DNA of 64,000 nt from Chlorops oryzae (lineage: Eukaryota > Arthropoda > Insecta > Diptera > Chloropidae): positions 96,199,315 through 96,263,314 of the forward strand of contig CM035806.1 in assembly GCA_020466095.1 (NCBI GenBank). Direction: 5' to 3'. Made by a program: the position numbers and the translations under genes. Shown here one piece after another: positions 10,793 to 21,419 of the stretch (positions within the stretch are counted from its first letter, which is position 1; each line of letters opens with the position of its first letter). The notes under the pieces were generated by a model. It did no database searches. It saw only the letters and a list, made by a program, of their open reading frames with translations, and had not been told where the DNA came from.

Positions 10793-10909
10793 ATACAAGT
10801 GTCGAAATGAAGCTTTTTTTTGCACGAGTGGTAAATGTTGTAAAACGAGGCCCAGCCGAGTTTTACAATACCACGAGTGCGAAAAAAGCTGAGTTTCGAC
10901 ACGAGTGCC
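10793..10909. repeat. Palindromic MITE-like foldback
   Basis: The arms GCACGAGTGGTAAATGTTGT and the complement of GCCGAGTTTTACAATACCAC meet around 10852. The outer parts TCGATACAAGTGTCGAA and TTCGACACGAGTGCCGA also pair. The whole would fold into one long hairpin of about 115 nt. Confidence 0.65.
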
Positions 10910-11300
10910 GAACAATATTTTATGCAATAAGATTTTAAAAAAGATTTTAACCTAAATTTAAAAAAACGTTTTTTTTTTGTGAAGAAAATTTTTATTTTTA
11001 TTTGACAGATTCATAATTTGAAATTCTTTATTATACAACTTCGTAGTATGCTCTGCTTATTTTTGCCTTGTATTTTTTTAAATGCGTGCATTTTGAATTT
11101 TATTATTGCACGTATTGAAATTCATTTCAAACCCTGGTAGTATGCCATGCTTTTTGTTTGTTTTAAAATTTTTTTTTATACTTTCTCAAATCTAGTGGCA
11201 TAATATGCTTCATTATGATTTTAAAATCGACATCATAATAGGCCTGTTCGCTTTACTATACCACCTTTACTTTTTTCATTTTGAAACATGAATTTTAAAA
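10910..11300. other. AT-rich spacer left of the Gypsy element
   Basis: Homopolymer runs and a loosely repeated TAGTATGC motif (near 11045, 11147 and 11210) are all I can see. Confidence 0.35.
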
Positions 11301-11304
11301 ATAT

Positions 11305-11617
11305 TTTAGTAACCGGAGTAGATTTATTTATTTTTAAATATGTTTCACGTACTCGTCTTCGTACGACTTACTTGCAGCTATTCTGGCTCCTAATGTATTC
11401 TTAATGTTAAGGGTTGCCATATTCCCCAATTATAAAAGGGTTGCCATAGAAGCAAATAATAAAATCTACCAGACATTATAGAATAGAATCTACCAAACAC
11501 TGTATGAACACGCTTAAGTCTACCGGACACTACATGAATAGGATTCAGTCTACCAGACACTGCATGAATAGGATTAAATCTACCAAACACTGTACAAGTA
11601 GCATTAAATATACTACA
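11305..11617 (-). repeat. 3' LTR with tandem 30-bp repeats
   Basis: In the coding orientation it starts TGTAGTATATTTAATGC. It contains five imperfect 30-bp repeats of the TCTACCAGACACTGCATG type (about 11462-11610), which produce a spurious 66-residue frame. The repeats may carry promoter or enhancer sites of the element; that is inference. Confidence 0.92.
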
Positions 11618-11728
11618 GCTCGGCCAATCCTGACGATCGAATTGTCCCCAATCCGATAGGGATTCATAGTATAGGGATAAAGTTACATAGCTAATTTATA
11701 AAATTACATGTTAATATCATAAATATAT

Positions 11729-14700
11729 CTACAAATTTGTAAGCGTTGCCTCAGGTGCATCAGTGATCAAATCAGATGTGGGTGAAATCCATTTTCTTAT
11801 CCTGTCAGCAGCTAAAACGCCATTGTATGGTATTTGCGTCATTTGACATCCGTCAATATCTCGTATGACATAGCGATCTTTACCAAGCTTCTTGTGAACG
11901 ACATAGGGACCTCGATACCTTGGGATTAGTTTTTTGTTAGTGGCCACTGAATTGTCAACGTTACGAATTACTACAAAGTCTCCTTTTTCAAATTCAGGTG
12001 CAGAGGTATGTGACTTAAGAAAATTCCTCATGTTGTTTTGTTGTGAGTGGACAATGTTTTTAGACGCTTTGGATCTTACTTCCTTTAAATTTAGATTTTC
12101 TTCTTTGTTTTTGTCTTCTAGAAACTCGGTAAGTTCATCAATGACTTTGCCGCGCTGCTCTACCCCAAAAAGCAAAATAGATGGAGAATATCGCGTGGAC
12201 GTATGAATTGTATTGTATGAGAGTTGAATGCTCCAATCAGAGTGGCTAAGAGGGTTAGATAATTTGCTTAAAATTGGCCGCAGTACACGATTGGTTCTTT
12301 CGACCTGGCCATTGGCTTGAGGCGAAGCAGTGGCATTAAGGACATGTTGAATGTTTCGTTCAGACAAAAATTGTTCGAATTCGCTTGAAGTGAAGGATGT
12401 GCCACGGTCACTTATGATTCTCTTTGGCCGGCTATAATAACTGAAGTATTGGCTTAATGCATTGCAAACTTCTTTAGTGGAAGTTGAATTTGTCGAATAC
12501 AGCTTTGTAAATTTACTAAAGGCGTCAACTACAACTAAAACATATTTCTTTTTGGATTGTAAACATGGGAGAGGGCCTAAGTGATCTATGTGTATTGTGT
12601 CAAAAGGCACAGGGATCTTGGGTATATTATGCATATTTTGTTGATTATTACGGGCTGGAGCTGAATAAATAATGCACTTTAGACAATTTCGTATAAAGTT
12701 TTCAACGCGAGTTTTCATAAGAGGGAACCAGTAGTGCTTACTTATTTGGTTACAACACTTATCAACGCCAAGATGACCTATTTTTTCGTGGATATTTCGA
12801 ATAACATTATTTATCATTTCCTTGGGGACGTATAATTGTGATTTGTCAGAAGTTTTGCGGAATACTAATCCATCTTTAAGTTCATAACCATTTATAGAGC
12901 CATTTTCTAGGTTAGACTTAAGAGTTTCTATTTCTGGGTCGCGAGATTGAGTGATTTGTACTTGGAAGTCAATATCCATTTCATCAGAGATTGCGGCAAC
13001 TCCTGATCGACTTAATGCGTCTACGTGGCGCATGGTCTCACCAGCTCTATGTTGAACTGTATAGTTGTATTTCTCAAGAAAAAGTGACCAACGAGCGATC
13101 TTAGCAGAGTGAGTTTGATTCTTTAGCGTTTGTGCCAATGAGTCGCAATCAGTTACAACTCTAAACGCAATACCATCAACATAAGTGTGAAATCGCTTTA
13201 AAGCATGGATAATTGCTAGGGTTTCGAGCTCATAGCTATGTAGCTTGGATTCATCAGAACTGGCGGTTTTGGAAAAATATGCCACGGGATTAAATTTTCC
13301 ATCGTTCTGCCTCTGAAGGAGCACCGCGCCAAATCCATGAGAACTAGCATCGCAGTGCAGCTCCGTTTCGCGCTTGGGGTCATATATGGCCAATATAGGG
13401 GCTTCGAGCAGTTTTTGTCTTAGGGTCTTGAAAGCATTTATACAATTTTCATCAAAAGCGTAAGGAACATCTTTTCGTAATATTTGAGTCATTGGTTTAG
13501 CTATTGTTGAAAAGTTTTTTACAAAACGCCGAAAATATGAAAAAAGTCCTATAGATTTTTCTAATTGCTTTTTGTTTTCAGGCATTGGGTAATTCTTAAT
13601 GGCCTTTAAGTGAAAATCGCTAGGTTTGATGCCAAAAGCGTTAACTTGATATCCTAAATAATCGAGCTCATTGTAAGCAAATTTACATTTATCTAGCTGA
13701 AGTTCAAGTCCACTTTTCTTAAGCGTTTTCAAGATTTCAGACAAAGTTCCTATATGTGTTCCGAAGTCTTCAGTTGCTATCAGGATGTCATCTAAATAAA
13801 TTACTACCTTGCCGGCTTTAATAAATTCCTGCAACACTCCATTGATAAATCGTTGAAATTCAGCGGGCGCATTCTTCAGGCCGAAAGGCATCCTTAAGTA
13901 TTCATATTGGCCGTCGGGGGTCACAAATGAGGTATACTTAATAGAATCCTCGTGCATTTTAACATGGTGGAATCCATTTTTAAGATCTATCAGAGTAAAA
14001 AATCTTTTCCCTGCCAAATACTCGAGACAGTCTTCAATTAGTGGCAAAGGGTAATTGTCACGAATAGTAATTTTATTTAAGGGGCGAAAATCGACACATT
14101 TGCGAATTTCTCCTGATTTTTTACGGACCAGGACAAGAGCAGAAGCATATGGGGAATTACTGGGGCGGATTGTTCCCTTTTGCAATAAATCATCTATAAT
14201 TTTTCTAATTTGAGCGCGATCATGATAAGAAAGTCGTCGTGGTTTAGAAAAAATGGGAGTATCATGTTGTAAATTAATTTTCATATAAAAATCAGATTCT
14301 CGGGTTCCGCCAGTTATAAAATGAGTATAGTTTTTCGAAATTACCTCAGAAATACATGCTTCTTGTTCTTTAGTAAGTTTTGGGTTTATATTTGGAGTTG
14401 GAATACTAGTACCGACATCTATTGCATACAACTGATTGCACATATTGTCAAAAGAGTGTTCATCTGTATGTTCAGTGTACAATTTATTTTTTATTTTGCC
14501 TAAGCACGTTTCTATCGTCTTAAATTTTTTAGGACTACAGGTTTCAGTGGAATCTTTCAAAAGGCCAAAATGACGAAGAAGATTGCACATATCTAGCTTA
14601 AGTTTTTTACAGTATTCTTTATTAAAATTCTTTAAATTTTCTCTTGAGTATGTAAGTTTATAAGAAATGTAACATAAATGAACTTTCAGTTTCGGTAATA

Positions 14701-15523
14701 GGTCTCTGCCAACTATTAAAGGAAAAAATGACACACCATTCGGCAAAATAATAAATTCATGTTGAACTTCATTTACTTTGAACTTAACTGAACATAAAAC
14801 CGATCCCAAGGACATAAGAGGTTTGTCTCCGAGACCACGATAACCACAAGGCACAAGAGGTAGCTTAAGTAATTCTGGCACGTATGATTCATCAATAAAG
14901 CTTTTAGGACTACCGGAGTCAAAAAGAGAAAGCATGCTGATATAATGGGCATCCGCTTGATCACTTGAGCAAAAGGCAACACTTACCAATTGGAGGAATT
15001 TCGTTTTCTCAGTTAAACTTCGAGCTTCGGCAGCATCTTCAGGCATCTTAGTCTGACGTTCAACAGCAGCAGCAATTTTTGAAGCACGATTCGGGCAGTT
15101 CTTGTAGACGTGACTAGATTGGCCGCACTTAAAGCATGATCCAGGCAGGCGCTTCGGCATGGTGCAAGCGCTTTGAAAGTGTCCGAAACGTTGGCAATTA
15201 AAGCAGCGTACATCAGCTATAGTTACGTCATCAGAGTTTGAACTTCCTGCGGCACCCATATTTGCTTTTGCACGATTGGACGTCTGGAGCAAGAGCGTAT
15301 TCGTTTCTGTTCGTCGAGCCAAAACGCTGGTAGGCATCTGGTTCTTTTTACGCTCGTAGCGTCGAACGGATTCCTTCAGTTCCTCAAGGGTGTTCGCATT
15401 ATACAGCAGTATCGCATTACTAGAGGAGTCTCCAATACCATCAATAATTGTTTCAACCAGTTCACCTTCGTCAATGTTTCCCTTGGCAGCGATCTCTTGC
15501 ATCTCCAATATGTAGCGGTGCAA
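11729..15523 (-). CDS. pol: Gypsy Gag zinc knuckles and Pol (PR-RT-RNaseH-IN)
   Basis: The frame is open for 1264 codons. Its first codon counted here is TTG at 15523; the true start is upstream in the gag frame. Two CCHC knuckles lie at residues 107-120 and 130-143. The aspartic protease motif DSGS is at 202-205. Reverse transcriptase spans about 420-680, with YLDD at 576-579 and MPFGLKNAPAEFQRF before it. RNase H follows, with Asp725, Glu765, Asp792 and Asp835. Integrase has a His912-His917-Cys947-Cys950 zinc site and the triad Asp980, Asp1039, Glu1075 (35 residues between the last two). The C-terminus (FVVIRNVDNS; YRGPYVVHKKLG) resembles the usual GPY/F-type tail. Every catalytic residue is present and there is no stop, so only the gag frame break appears to disable this copy. 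Confidence 0.95.
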   Translation of the reverse strand: MHRYILEMQEIAAKGNIDEGELVETIIDGIGDSSSNAILLYNANTLEELKESVRRYERKKNQMPTSVLARRTETNTLLLQTSNRAKANMGAAGSSNSDDVTIADVRCFNCQRFGHFQSACTMPKRLPGSCFKCGQSSHVYKNCPNRASKIAAAVERQTKMPEDAAEARSLTEKTKFLQLVSVAFCSSDQADAHYISMLSLFDSGSPKSFIDESYVPELLKLPLVPCGYRGLGDKPLMSLGSVLCSVKFKVNEVQHEFIILPNGVSFFPLIVGRDLLPKLKVHLCYISYKLTYSRENLKNFNKEYCKKLKLDMCNLLRHFGLLKDSTETCSPKKFKTIETCLGKIKNKLYTEHTDEHSFDNMCNQLYAIDVGTSIPTPNINPKLTKEQEACISEVISKNYTHFITGGTRESDFYMKINLQHDTPIFSKPRRLSYHDRAQIRKIIDDLLQKGTIRPSNSPYASALVLVRKKSGEIRKCVDFRPLNKITIRDNYPLPLIEDCLEYLAGKRFFTLIDLKNGFHHVKMHEDSIKYTSFVTPDGQYEYLRMPFGLKNAPAEFQRFINGVLQEFIKAGKVVIYLDDILIATEDFGTHIGTLSEILKTLKKSGLELQLDKCKFAYNELDYLGYQVNAFGIKPSDFHLKAIKNYPMPENKKQLEKSIGLFSYFRRFVKNFSTIAKPMTQILRKDVPYAFDENCINAFKTLRQKLLEAPILAIYDPKRETELHCDASSHGFGAVLLQRQNDGKFNPVAYFSKTASSDESKLHSYELETLAIIHALKRFHTYVDGIAFRVVTDCDSLAQTLKNQTHSAKIARWSLFLEKYNYTVQHRAGETMRHVDALSRSGVAAISDEMDIDFQVQITQSRDPEIETLKSNLENGSINGYELKDGLVFRKTSDKSQLYVPKEMINNVIRNIHEKIGHLGVDKCCNQISKHYWFPLMKTRVENFIRNCLKCIIYSAPARNNQQNMHNIPKIPVPFDTIHIDHLGPLPCLQSKKKYVLVVVDAFSKFTKLYSTNSTSTKEVCNALSQYFSYYSRPKRIISDRGTSFTSSEFEQFLSERNIQHVLNATASPQANGQVERTNRVLRPILSKLSNPLSHSDWSIQLSYNTIHTSTRYSPSILLFGVEQRGKVIDELTEFLEDKNKEENLNLKEVRSKASKNIVHSQQNNMRNFLKSHTSAPEFEKGDFVVIRNVDNSVATNKKLIPRYRGPYVVHKKLGKDRYVIRDIDGCQMTQIPYNGVLAADRIRKWISPTSDLITDAPEATLTNL

Positions 15524-16233
15524 ATTTTCATTTGGCTGCAGAATGCGGTGCGAAGCTGTTGATAGATCTCTTGTTGTGTGAACTTACGGCTGAATTCCTT
15601 AATAAGGGCCTCGCGTAGACGTTCGTAATTTTGAACAGATATTGTCCTTGCGAAAACTTTTGCGATTCCGCCAAGTAGTCTGCGCATTCCAATCAGTTTT
15701 GCATTACTATCAAACCGAAGGCTGGCAAAGGCGTCTTCGAGGTCGTTTATCCATTTGCGCACGTCATACGTGTCATCGGCCGTAAATTGTGGAACCATGG
15801 ATTCGATAATATTAATGTTCATAGTGAACGATGGACTGGCAGTCGGCAACAGAGCTTCAGATTCGCGAAGAGATGCAATCTCTCTCTGCAGCAGTAATAA
15901 CTCACGTTCTTTGCGTAATTGCATCAGTTTTCTTTCCACATTGAGGTTATGTGCATCAGGCTCCAGACTAATATTTGCATCAGTTGATTCGCAGTTAGGA
16001 TAAAGCTCAACATCTGTGTCCTCAGGTTCAGCAGGCAAATTAGCATCCTTTGCATCAGGGATTTCGCAGGCATCAGTTGATTTGCGGCGATTAAATGTAG
16101 AAACTATAGCGTTTCGTTCATCAGCATTTGAGATGTACTCATCGTAAACCGCCTGGATTTGACTTAAAGCAGTAGTAGGAATCAAATCAATTCCAGCTTC
16201 CTTCAATTTTGCGAGCATTTCAGAACGTTCCAT
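15376..16233 (-). CDS. gag: Gypsy Gag (N-terminal part, frame cut by an indel)
   Basis: An ATG at 16233 starts a 285-codon frame. Residues 1-110 are charged, with a Leu/Glu/Arg-rich coiled-coil-like stretch near residues 100-125. Residues 135-240 resemble the retrotransposon Gag capsid region (VPQFTADDTYDVRKWINDLE; KFTQQEIYQQL). The usual downstream Gag part, with the ENLHRYILEMQEIA segment and zinc knuckles, continues in the other frame at the start of the next entry. The last 45 residues of this frame therefore look out of frame. A one-base loss around 15545-15560 is the simplest explanation. A programmed frameshift is less likely, because no slippery heptamer is obvious and the switch falls inside the capsid region rather than at the gag-pol border. 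Gag would form the particle shell. Confidence 0.85.
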   Translation of the reverse strand: MERSEMLAKLKEAGIDLIPTTALSQIQAVYDEYISNADERNAIVSTFNRRKSTDACEIPDAKDANLPAEPEDTDVELYPNCESTDANISLEPDAHNLNVERKLMQLRKERELLLLQREIASLRESEALLPTASPSFTMNINIIESMVPQFTADDTYDVRKWINDLEDAFASLRFDSNAKLIGMRRLLGGIAKVFARTISVQNYERLREALIKEFSRKFTQQEIYQQLRTAFCSQMKICTATYWRCKRSLPRETLTKVNWLKQLLMVLETPLVMRYCCIMRTPLRN

Positions 16234-16440
16234 TTCTTAGAATAGGATGACGCAATATGAACGGTCGATTTCAAAATGGCGAAGTCAGCTAGTTGTTGTT
16301 GTTGTGTTCGCAGAAATGGCTTACGCAACAATATAGTGTTGGTTGTATTACATACGAGAAAGAAAAAAAACGCCGTATTTTCGCAGCTTCGGGTCCTTCC
16401 TTCTTGTTGGGGCTTTTGGGAAATATCCCAGCTTCTGAGT

Positions 16441-16753
16441 TTTAGTAACCGGAGTAGATTTATTTATTTTTAAATATGTTTCACGTACTCGTCTTCGTAC
16501 GACTTACTTGCAGCTATTCTGGCTCCTAATGTATTCTTAATGTTAAGGGTTGCCATATTCCCCAATTATAAAAGGGTTGCCATAGAAGCAAATAATAAAA
16601 TCTACCAGACATTATAGAATATAATCTACCAAACACTGTATGAACACGCTTAAGTCTACCGGACACTACATGAATAGGATTCAGTCTACCATACACTGCA
16701 TGAATAGGATTAAATCTACCAAACACTGTACAAGTAGCATTAAATATACTACA
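16441..16753 (-). repeat. 5' LTR
   Basis: It is identical to the other LTR except for two substitutions and has the same five 30-bp repeats. Transcription of the element would start here and run leftward. Confidence 0.92.
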
Positions 16754-16757
16754 ATAT

Positions 16758-18788
16758 ATAAGTTTCTTTAATGTCGAACTATCTTGCTTTTTATTTGGTT
16801 GTATTATGTTTTAAGGCCGGTATCGAGTAGATACTAATTTATCTTTGTAGAGTTAGCCATATATTTCACGCGCTAAAGTCAGCTGAGTTTTGTTTACATG
16901 TGAGCTGTCATTGTCAATGAACAGGAATAATTTCTTGAGGCCGATAGCCTTGGAAGCTAGCGCTTCCTATTTTTTTAAAGATTGCGTCTTAATTTATTAA
17001 GGCGCAATACACAAATAATAATAATAATAATAATTTCTTGAATTTAAAAGTTAAAAATATGTCGCAAATGCAGAAATCGAAGATTGCAGAAACTTTGTTA
17101 ATTGGACTTTCCGTGATTTTGCTAGCCCAGAAACTAAAAACAAATACCCATATACAAGGGAAATCCTTTACTTTTTTACATAGCAGTTGTTTAAGCTCGT
17201 AGCTAAAAATCGTTCTCCGCCTTTTTGGTACAGATGGTTCAGCTTCAGAAAATTGGTCTTCCATGCCATCCATTCTTCAGCTTTTTTTTTGGGCACGCTA
17301 CGCAACTGCGATTCAGCCTTTTCGCGGTGGAATAAATGTAAAACACTTTATTTCACTGGCTAAACTAGTCTCCACTTTTCTCCAAAAGTGCAAAAAATTG
17401 CAACCCTGATGCCATTTTCACAACACTGATTTCACTCGTGCTGGATATGGGTTTGCTAATTGACAGCGGAAATCCATTTATCGGGCTTTTAGCGCACTTT
17501 TTTTTATATGGAGTTTGACAGTTCATGCCTGCTCGATACAAGCCTTTAAGAACTCTTTTTAGTACTCGGTTCAGTATTGATAAAAGCTTTGCGCTTAGAC
17601 TATTTGTGTATCGCTGACGAAGTCGTTCAATTTAAATGCAATATTGAATATTGATTTGCGGGGATCGCAGATACTCAAATGTACTCTAAAATGAAGTAGC
17701 ATCTCTACTTTGTTGTTTGCAACTTGAATTTTACTTAAAAAGGGTCAAAATATAAAGCTACGGCATGTTTAAAAATCGCAAATTCTTCGACTTATTTTTG
17801 ACAGTCAGCTGATTTTTACTCAACTTCACCTCTCCATTTGCAGCCATATAGCATTTTGACAGGCTTTCCCATACTGTAATACTTGGTGACTGCTTTCGCA
17901 ATGCTACAAAAGTTGTAAGATGAATGAATATCTTATATCAGGGACGTAGCCAACGGGGTGTTAAAACCACCCCCGTTGTCAATCTGACTATGTAATTTTA
18001 AATTGTATTTCCAATGCACTCTTTGGCACAAATTAAAATTTCAAGAAGCCAAAACGGAAACGGTTACACTGTTCTGCATCGAAATCCACCTTTAAAGTTT
18101 ATTAGTGCTTCTGTTTGATTTTGTCTCCCGAAAAATTGAAAAATATCAAAAAAATTATATCACGTAAGGATTTCGAGAAAATTCCGTTTCAAATTTTCAG
18201 CACCATTGCATCATTTAAATGTTACTCAAAAAAAAAAATATTCGTATTATTTTTTGAATAATTCGAATTTTTTCATTAATCACAAATAATCCCGATTATT
18301 TTTGAATTATTTCGTAATCGTAAACTTTTTATGTGCAGTTGTGTGTGCAGATAATCAAATACAGGCACGGCAGAACGCCGTTTACATGGGTATTTTACCC
18401 ACTCGAAATTTTTCAAGTAAATATTTCACTCTGTAGGAATATCACGAAAGTTTTTCAATATTAGTCCAAAAATTCATTTTTGGTGACATTTTGAGATCGA
18501 AAAAATAAATTAAGACAATCTGACTTAACCAAGTATCGGGATTTACTATATTCACAGACTACTTTCAGAAGTTTTAAAGATTATTTTTTAAATGAAGTTG
18601 AAATTTTGGTTATTAAATGTGTAATATGAAATAATATTTTTATTATCTCTTAATGTACTTGATATTGGTATGTCGATTTTGTTGGAACTTTCCATACCAC
18701 TGAACCACAGCAAAACACACTCTCGATCAACTACCCTCTCGGGTAAACTCTGTTCTGATTGTAAAAAATTATTAAAACTATTAATTAA
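16758..18788. other. Spacer with possible imperfect TIR element
   Basis: Around 16812 (AAGGCCGGTATCGAGTAG) and 17550 (complement of CTTAAAGGCTTGTATCGAGC) there is a weak inverted pair that could bound a 740-bp element. Minus-strand frames near 17273-17190 (for example KRRRTIFSYELKQLLCKKV) look somewhat protein-like, but no family could be fixed. The rest (17560-18788) is AT-rich with no recognised feature. Confidence 0.35.
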
Positions 18789-19876
18789 CAAGTAAAGAAG
18801 TTTACATCGGCAAAGCCGATTGCACACATACCTTTTCCTCAGCCTATGTTAAAACATAACCTTAACGAAAATTCCTGCCGTTTTCGTTGTTCTAGCTTGG
18901 ATATCTATTTATACCTTATCTGTACTTCGATTTAGCTTCTAAAACTCGAGATTATTATTAAGCAAAAAAATTTCGCGAATGGCGGTCATGGTCAAATTTT
19001 AACCGTTAGAGGACAATATGTCTAGCTGCGAAATACTCAATTCAAAATAGTGTGAATCAAATTTTTGCGAATTTCGCGAATGGTGGTCATGATCAAATTT
19101 TTAACCCTTAGAGGACATTTTGTTTAGCTGCGAAATACTCAATTCAAAATAGTGAAAATACATTTTTGCGAATTTCGCGAATGGTGGTCATGGCCAAATT
19201 TTAACCGTTAGGGGACAATTTGTCTAGCTGCGAAATCCTCAATTCAAAATAGTGAAAATAAATTTTTGCGAATTTCGCGAATGGTGGTCATGGTCAAAAT
19301 TTAACCATAAGTGACGACTTTATTTGGCGGCAAAATACACAACCAGAAGAAGCAAAAAAAAAAAAATCATTTTTGTATTCAGATATGAGAATAAGAGAAA
19401 AAGTGTTTTTTTTCTTATATGTAGGATGATGACCATAGTTATAGCGATGTCGCAATTTTTTTTCAGCGAAAGCTTAAGTCTACATAGTAGCTATACACAC
19501 ACCAAATTCCAATAAGCTGGGATGTATAGTAAAACAGTTATCTAGGAAAAACCTTAAAAATCGTGATTTTTGAAACTTCTGAACCACTTCCCACGACCCA
19601 AGGAGGGACTACGAAAACAATTTTTATGCAGTTTTTCGGACATTTACCTGGTTCATGTCCATGCCGAATTTCAATATGATATCTTTCATGGCTTAGGAGT
19701 TAATTACGAAAAACTAAAGTGTGACCGACAGACAGACAGACAGACATGGCTAGATCGACTCCTCTTGTCACCCTGATCAAGAATATATATATATGTCTAT
19801 ATCTATCGCGACTCCTTTGGCATGTTACATACTCCGAGCCAAACTTAATATACCCTTTCCTTCGGAAAAGGTATAA
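18789..19876 (+). mobile_element. HINE/DINE-1-like element, copy B (1088 bp)
   Basis: It starts CAAGTAAAGAAGTTTACATC and ends CCTTCGGAAAAGGTATAA. It carries the subterminal hairpin, three full and one partial copy of a 100-bp repeat (18964-19310), the GACA microsatellite (about 19727-19746), and the CTAGATCGACTCC...CTGATCAAGAATATATAT stretch. It is flanked by A/T without duplication, as in copy C. Confidence 0.88.
18964..19310 (+). repeat. Internal 100-bp tandem repeat of HINE copy B
   Basis: Units begin TTTCGCGAATGGTGGTCATG and contain GAGGACAATTTGTCTAGCTG. Copy A has two units, copy C about three and this copy about four, so the unit number varies between copies. Confidence 0.8.
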
Positions 19877-20034
19877 TAAAATCAGCAATGATTGTTTGGT
19901 TTGGTTTAAGTTATAAAATTTTCAGCAACTTTTATACGCACCTATGGTGCTTCTTCTTTTGGAGTATAAAAAAGTATACTTTGGTTACGACTATCGGTTT
20001 CATTGACGGTTTGTTTCGAAAGAATGTAAATTGT

Positions 20035-20305
20035 TACGCAGCAAATCGGTTCAGTTGAACTGGAGATATCATGGCCGCCAGTTCGAAAAACGTGGTTTCG
20101 AGATAAACGCGTTTAAAGTTTGAAGCAACGCAAAAATTACTCGTTTTAGCGCAGATCTTGCTCGACAAAGAAGGCTATATCCTCTAAACTATTTCGAATT
20201 TCAAAAAATCCTTTTAGGGGCATATTCACAACTACCCAAGCTATAAATAAATGCAAAAAAAAAAAAGTCGAAAAAAAAAGTTGCTCAATGAGAAGACCCC
20301 CTTAA
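20035..20305 (+). mobile_element. Fragment of the TTAAGGGGGTC MITE family
   Basis: It matches 33211-33479 closely, from CAAATCGGTTCAGTTGAACT to the terminal AATGAGAAGACCCCC next to TTAA. The other half is missing. Confidence 0.85.
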
Positions 20306-20746
20306 TGTTCATTTTGATCAAGAAATTATATCATGCGTTTCAAATTTTTATTAAACTAAAGGCCAAAGTCCAACCTAGTGAGAGCTCGTTGTGAGAGAGC
20401 GAGACGTCACGCAAAACTTTAGCGCAACGCATTCAAATCTCCAACGTCTCGTGTTGCGAGAACAGATCGTCGCCCGGGGATTTATGTGCTCTACGTGCAA
20501 AAAACACATTTCGAGTAAATCGAAGTTGAAGTTTGAAACTATTTTTTTCAAAAACTGTACGATAAGGTTTTTTGTGTGTTTCACTATTAATTTTTGAAAG
20601 AATACTTATTCGAAGAGTATATTTTCGAATCTTTGATCTAACGCATAAAAGGGTATTTTATGGCTTTAAAAAAAAACCACTTTGCTCTACACGCCATTTC
20701 AAACATATTTCGCTGACAATGTAATACATAGAGCAAAGTGACATTA

Positions 20747-21157
20747 CCCAGCCGGACTTTTTCGCATAAAGGAAAAATTCATTAATGTTTTCACCGATGA
20801 TGTCAAGGGGAAAGTTAGAGTACTTCTAAATTCTAATGACATTGTCATCGAGAAAAGGTGTTATTCATCGCAATTCTAATGACATTGTCATCGAAAAAAG
20901 ATGTTATTCATCGCAATTCCCATGACGTAGTCCGTGTTTCATTTTCATTTCGTATCACTCACGAACGATGACATTTTCTTGCGAAACAGGAGGTATCCAC
21001 TCCAATTTCGATGACCAACTGGTGACATGTCCTCTCATGACGGCCAATGCCGTTTGTGTGTAAATTTCATTAGAAAGTTGGTGTAGAAACAGAAGAGTCG
21101 CGGCTCTTATGTCATGCTGAAATCATTGATGGTTTCACCGGGACTTTTCCTGCTGGG
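20747..21157. mobile_element. CCCAGCCGG MITE, copy in compound element 1
   Basis: It starts CCCAGCCGGACTTTTTCGC and ends ACTTTTCCTGCTGGG, an imperfect TIR. Internally TCTAATGACATTGTCATCGA is repeated. It recurs inverted at about 63145-63555, and a related element is at 25769-26297. Confidence 0.65.
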
Positions 21158-21419
21158 GAATGCACAAAATACAAACATAAATAAATATATGGATACCCAA
21201 TAAACACAAAACCGAGGACGATATCGTAACGATATCGAGACGAATTCGAGAAAACCGAATTTCTCGATATAGCGATTTAGGCTCGCGACGATATCGAGAA
21301 GATAGAAATTCTCAATATCGTTATTTTGGACTCGCGAAGATATCGAGGCGAAACATTTTTAGCCCAATAAATACAAAAACGAAGATTATATCGCCACAAA
21401 TTTGTTACGAATTTGAGAA

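Larger units (their letters stand above)
11301..16757 (-). mobile_element. Ty3/Gypsy LTR retrotransposon, near-complete
   Basis: Two direct 313-bp LTRs (11305-11617 and 16441-16753) enclose gag and pol in minus orientation. ATAT occurs on both outer sides (11301-11304, 16754-16757), a 4-bp target duplication of the kind AT-rich-targeting Gypsy elements make. The LTRs differ at only two positions (near 11478/16614 and 11557/16693), so the insertion is recent. The order gag, protease, RT, RNase H, integrase defines Ty3/Gypsy. No env frame follows integrase. I could not recognise a clear primer-binding site or polypurine tract, so the exact LTR edges rest on the shared sequence and the duplication. 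Confidence 0.95.

Noticed and set aside
11390..11590. 66-codon frame in each LTR (also 16526-16726)
   Set aside because: It is produced by the 30-bp LTR repeats and lies outside gag-pol.
15376..15560. Programmed gag-pol frameshift
   Set aside because: The frame change lies inside the capsid region, before the zinc knuckles, and no slippery site is visible; an indel is simpler.
16989..17273. Possible MADF or Myb/SANT-like N-terminus on the minus strand
   Set aside because: The basic segment is suggestive, but no conserved tryptophan pattern could be confirmed and the frame turns into low-complexity sequence.
18964..19310. CRISPR-like direct repeats
   Set aside because: The 100-bp units are contiguous, without unique spacers, and lie inside a eukaryotic transposon.
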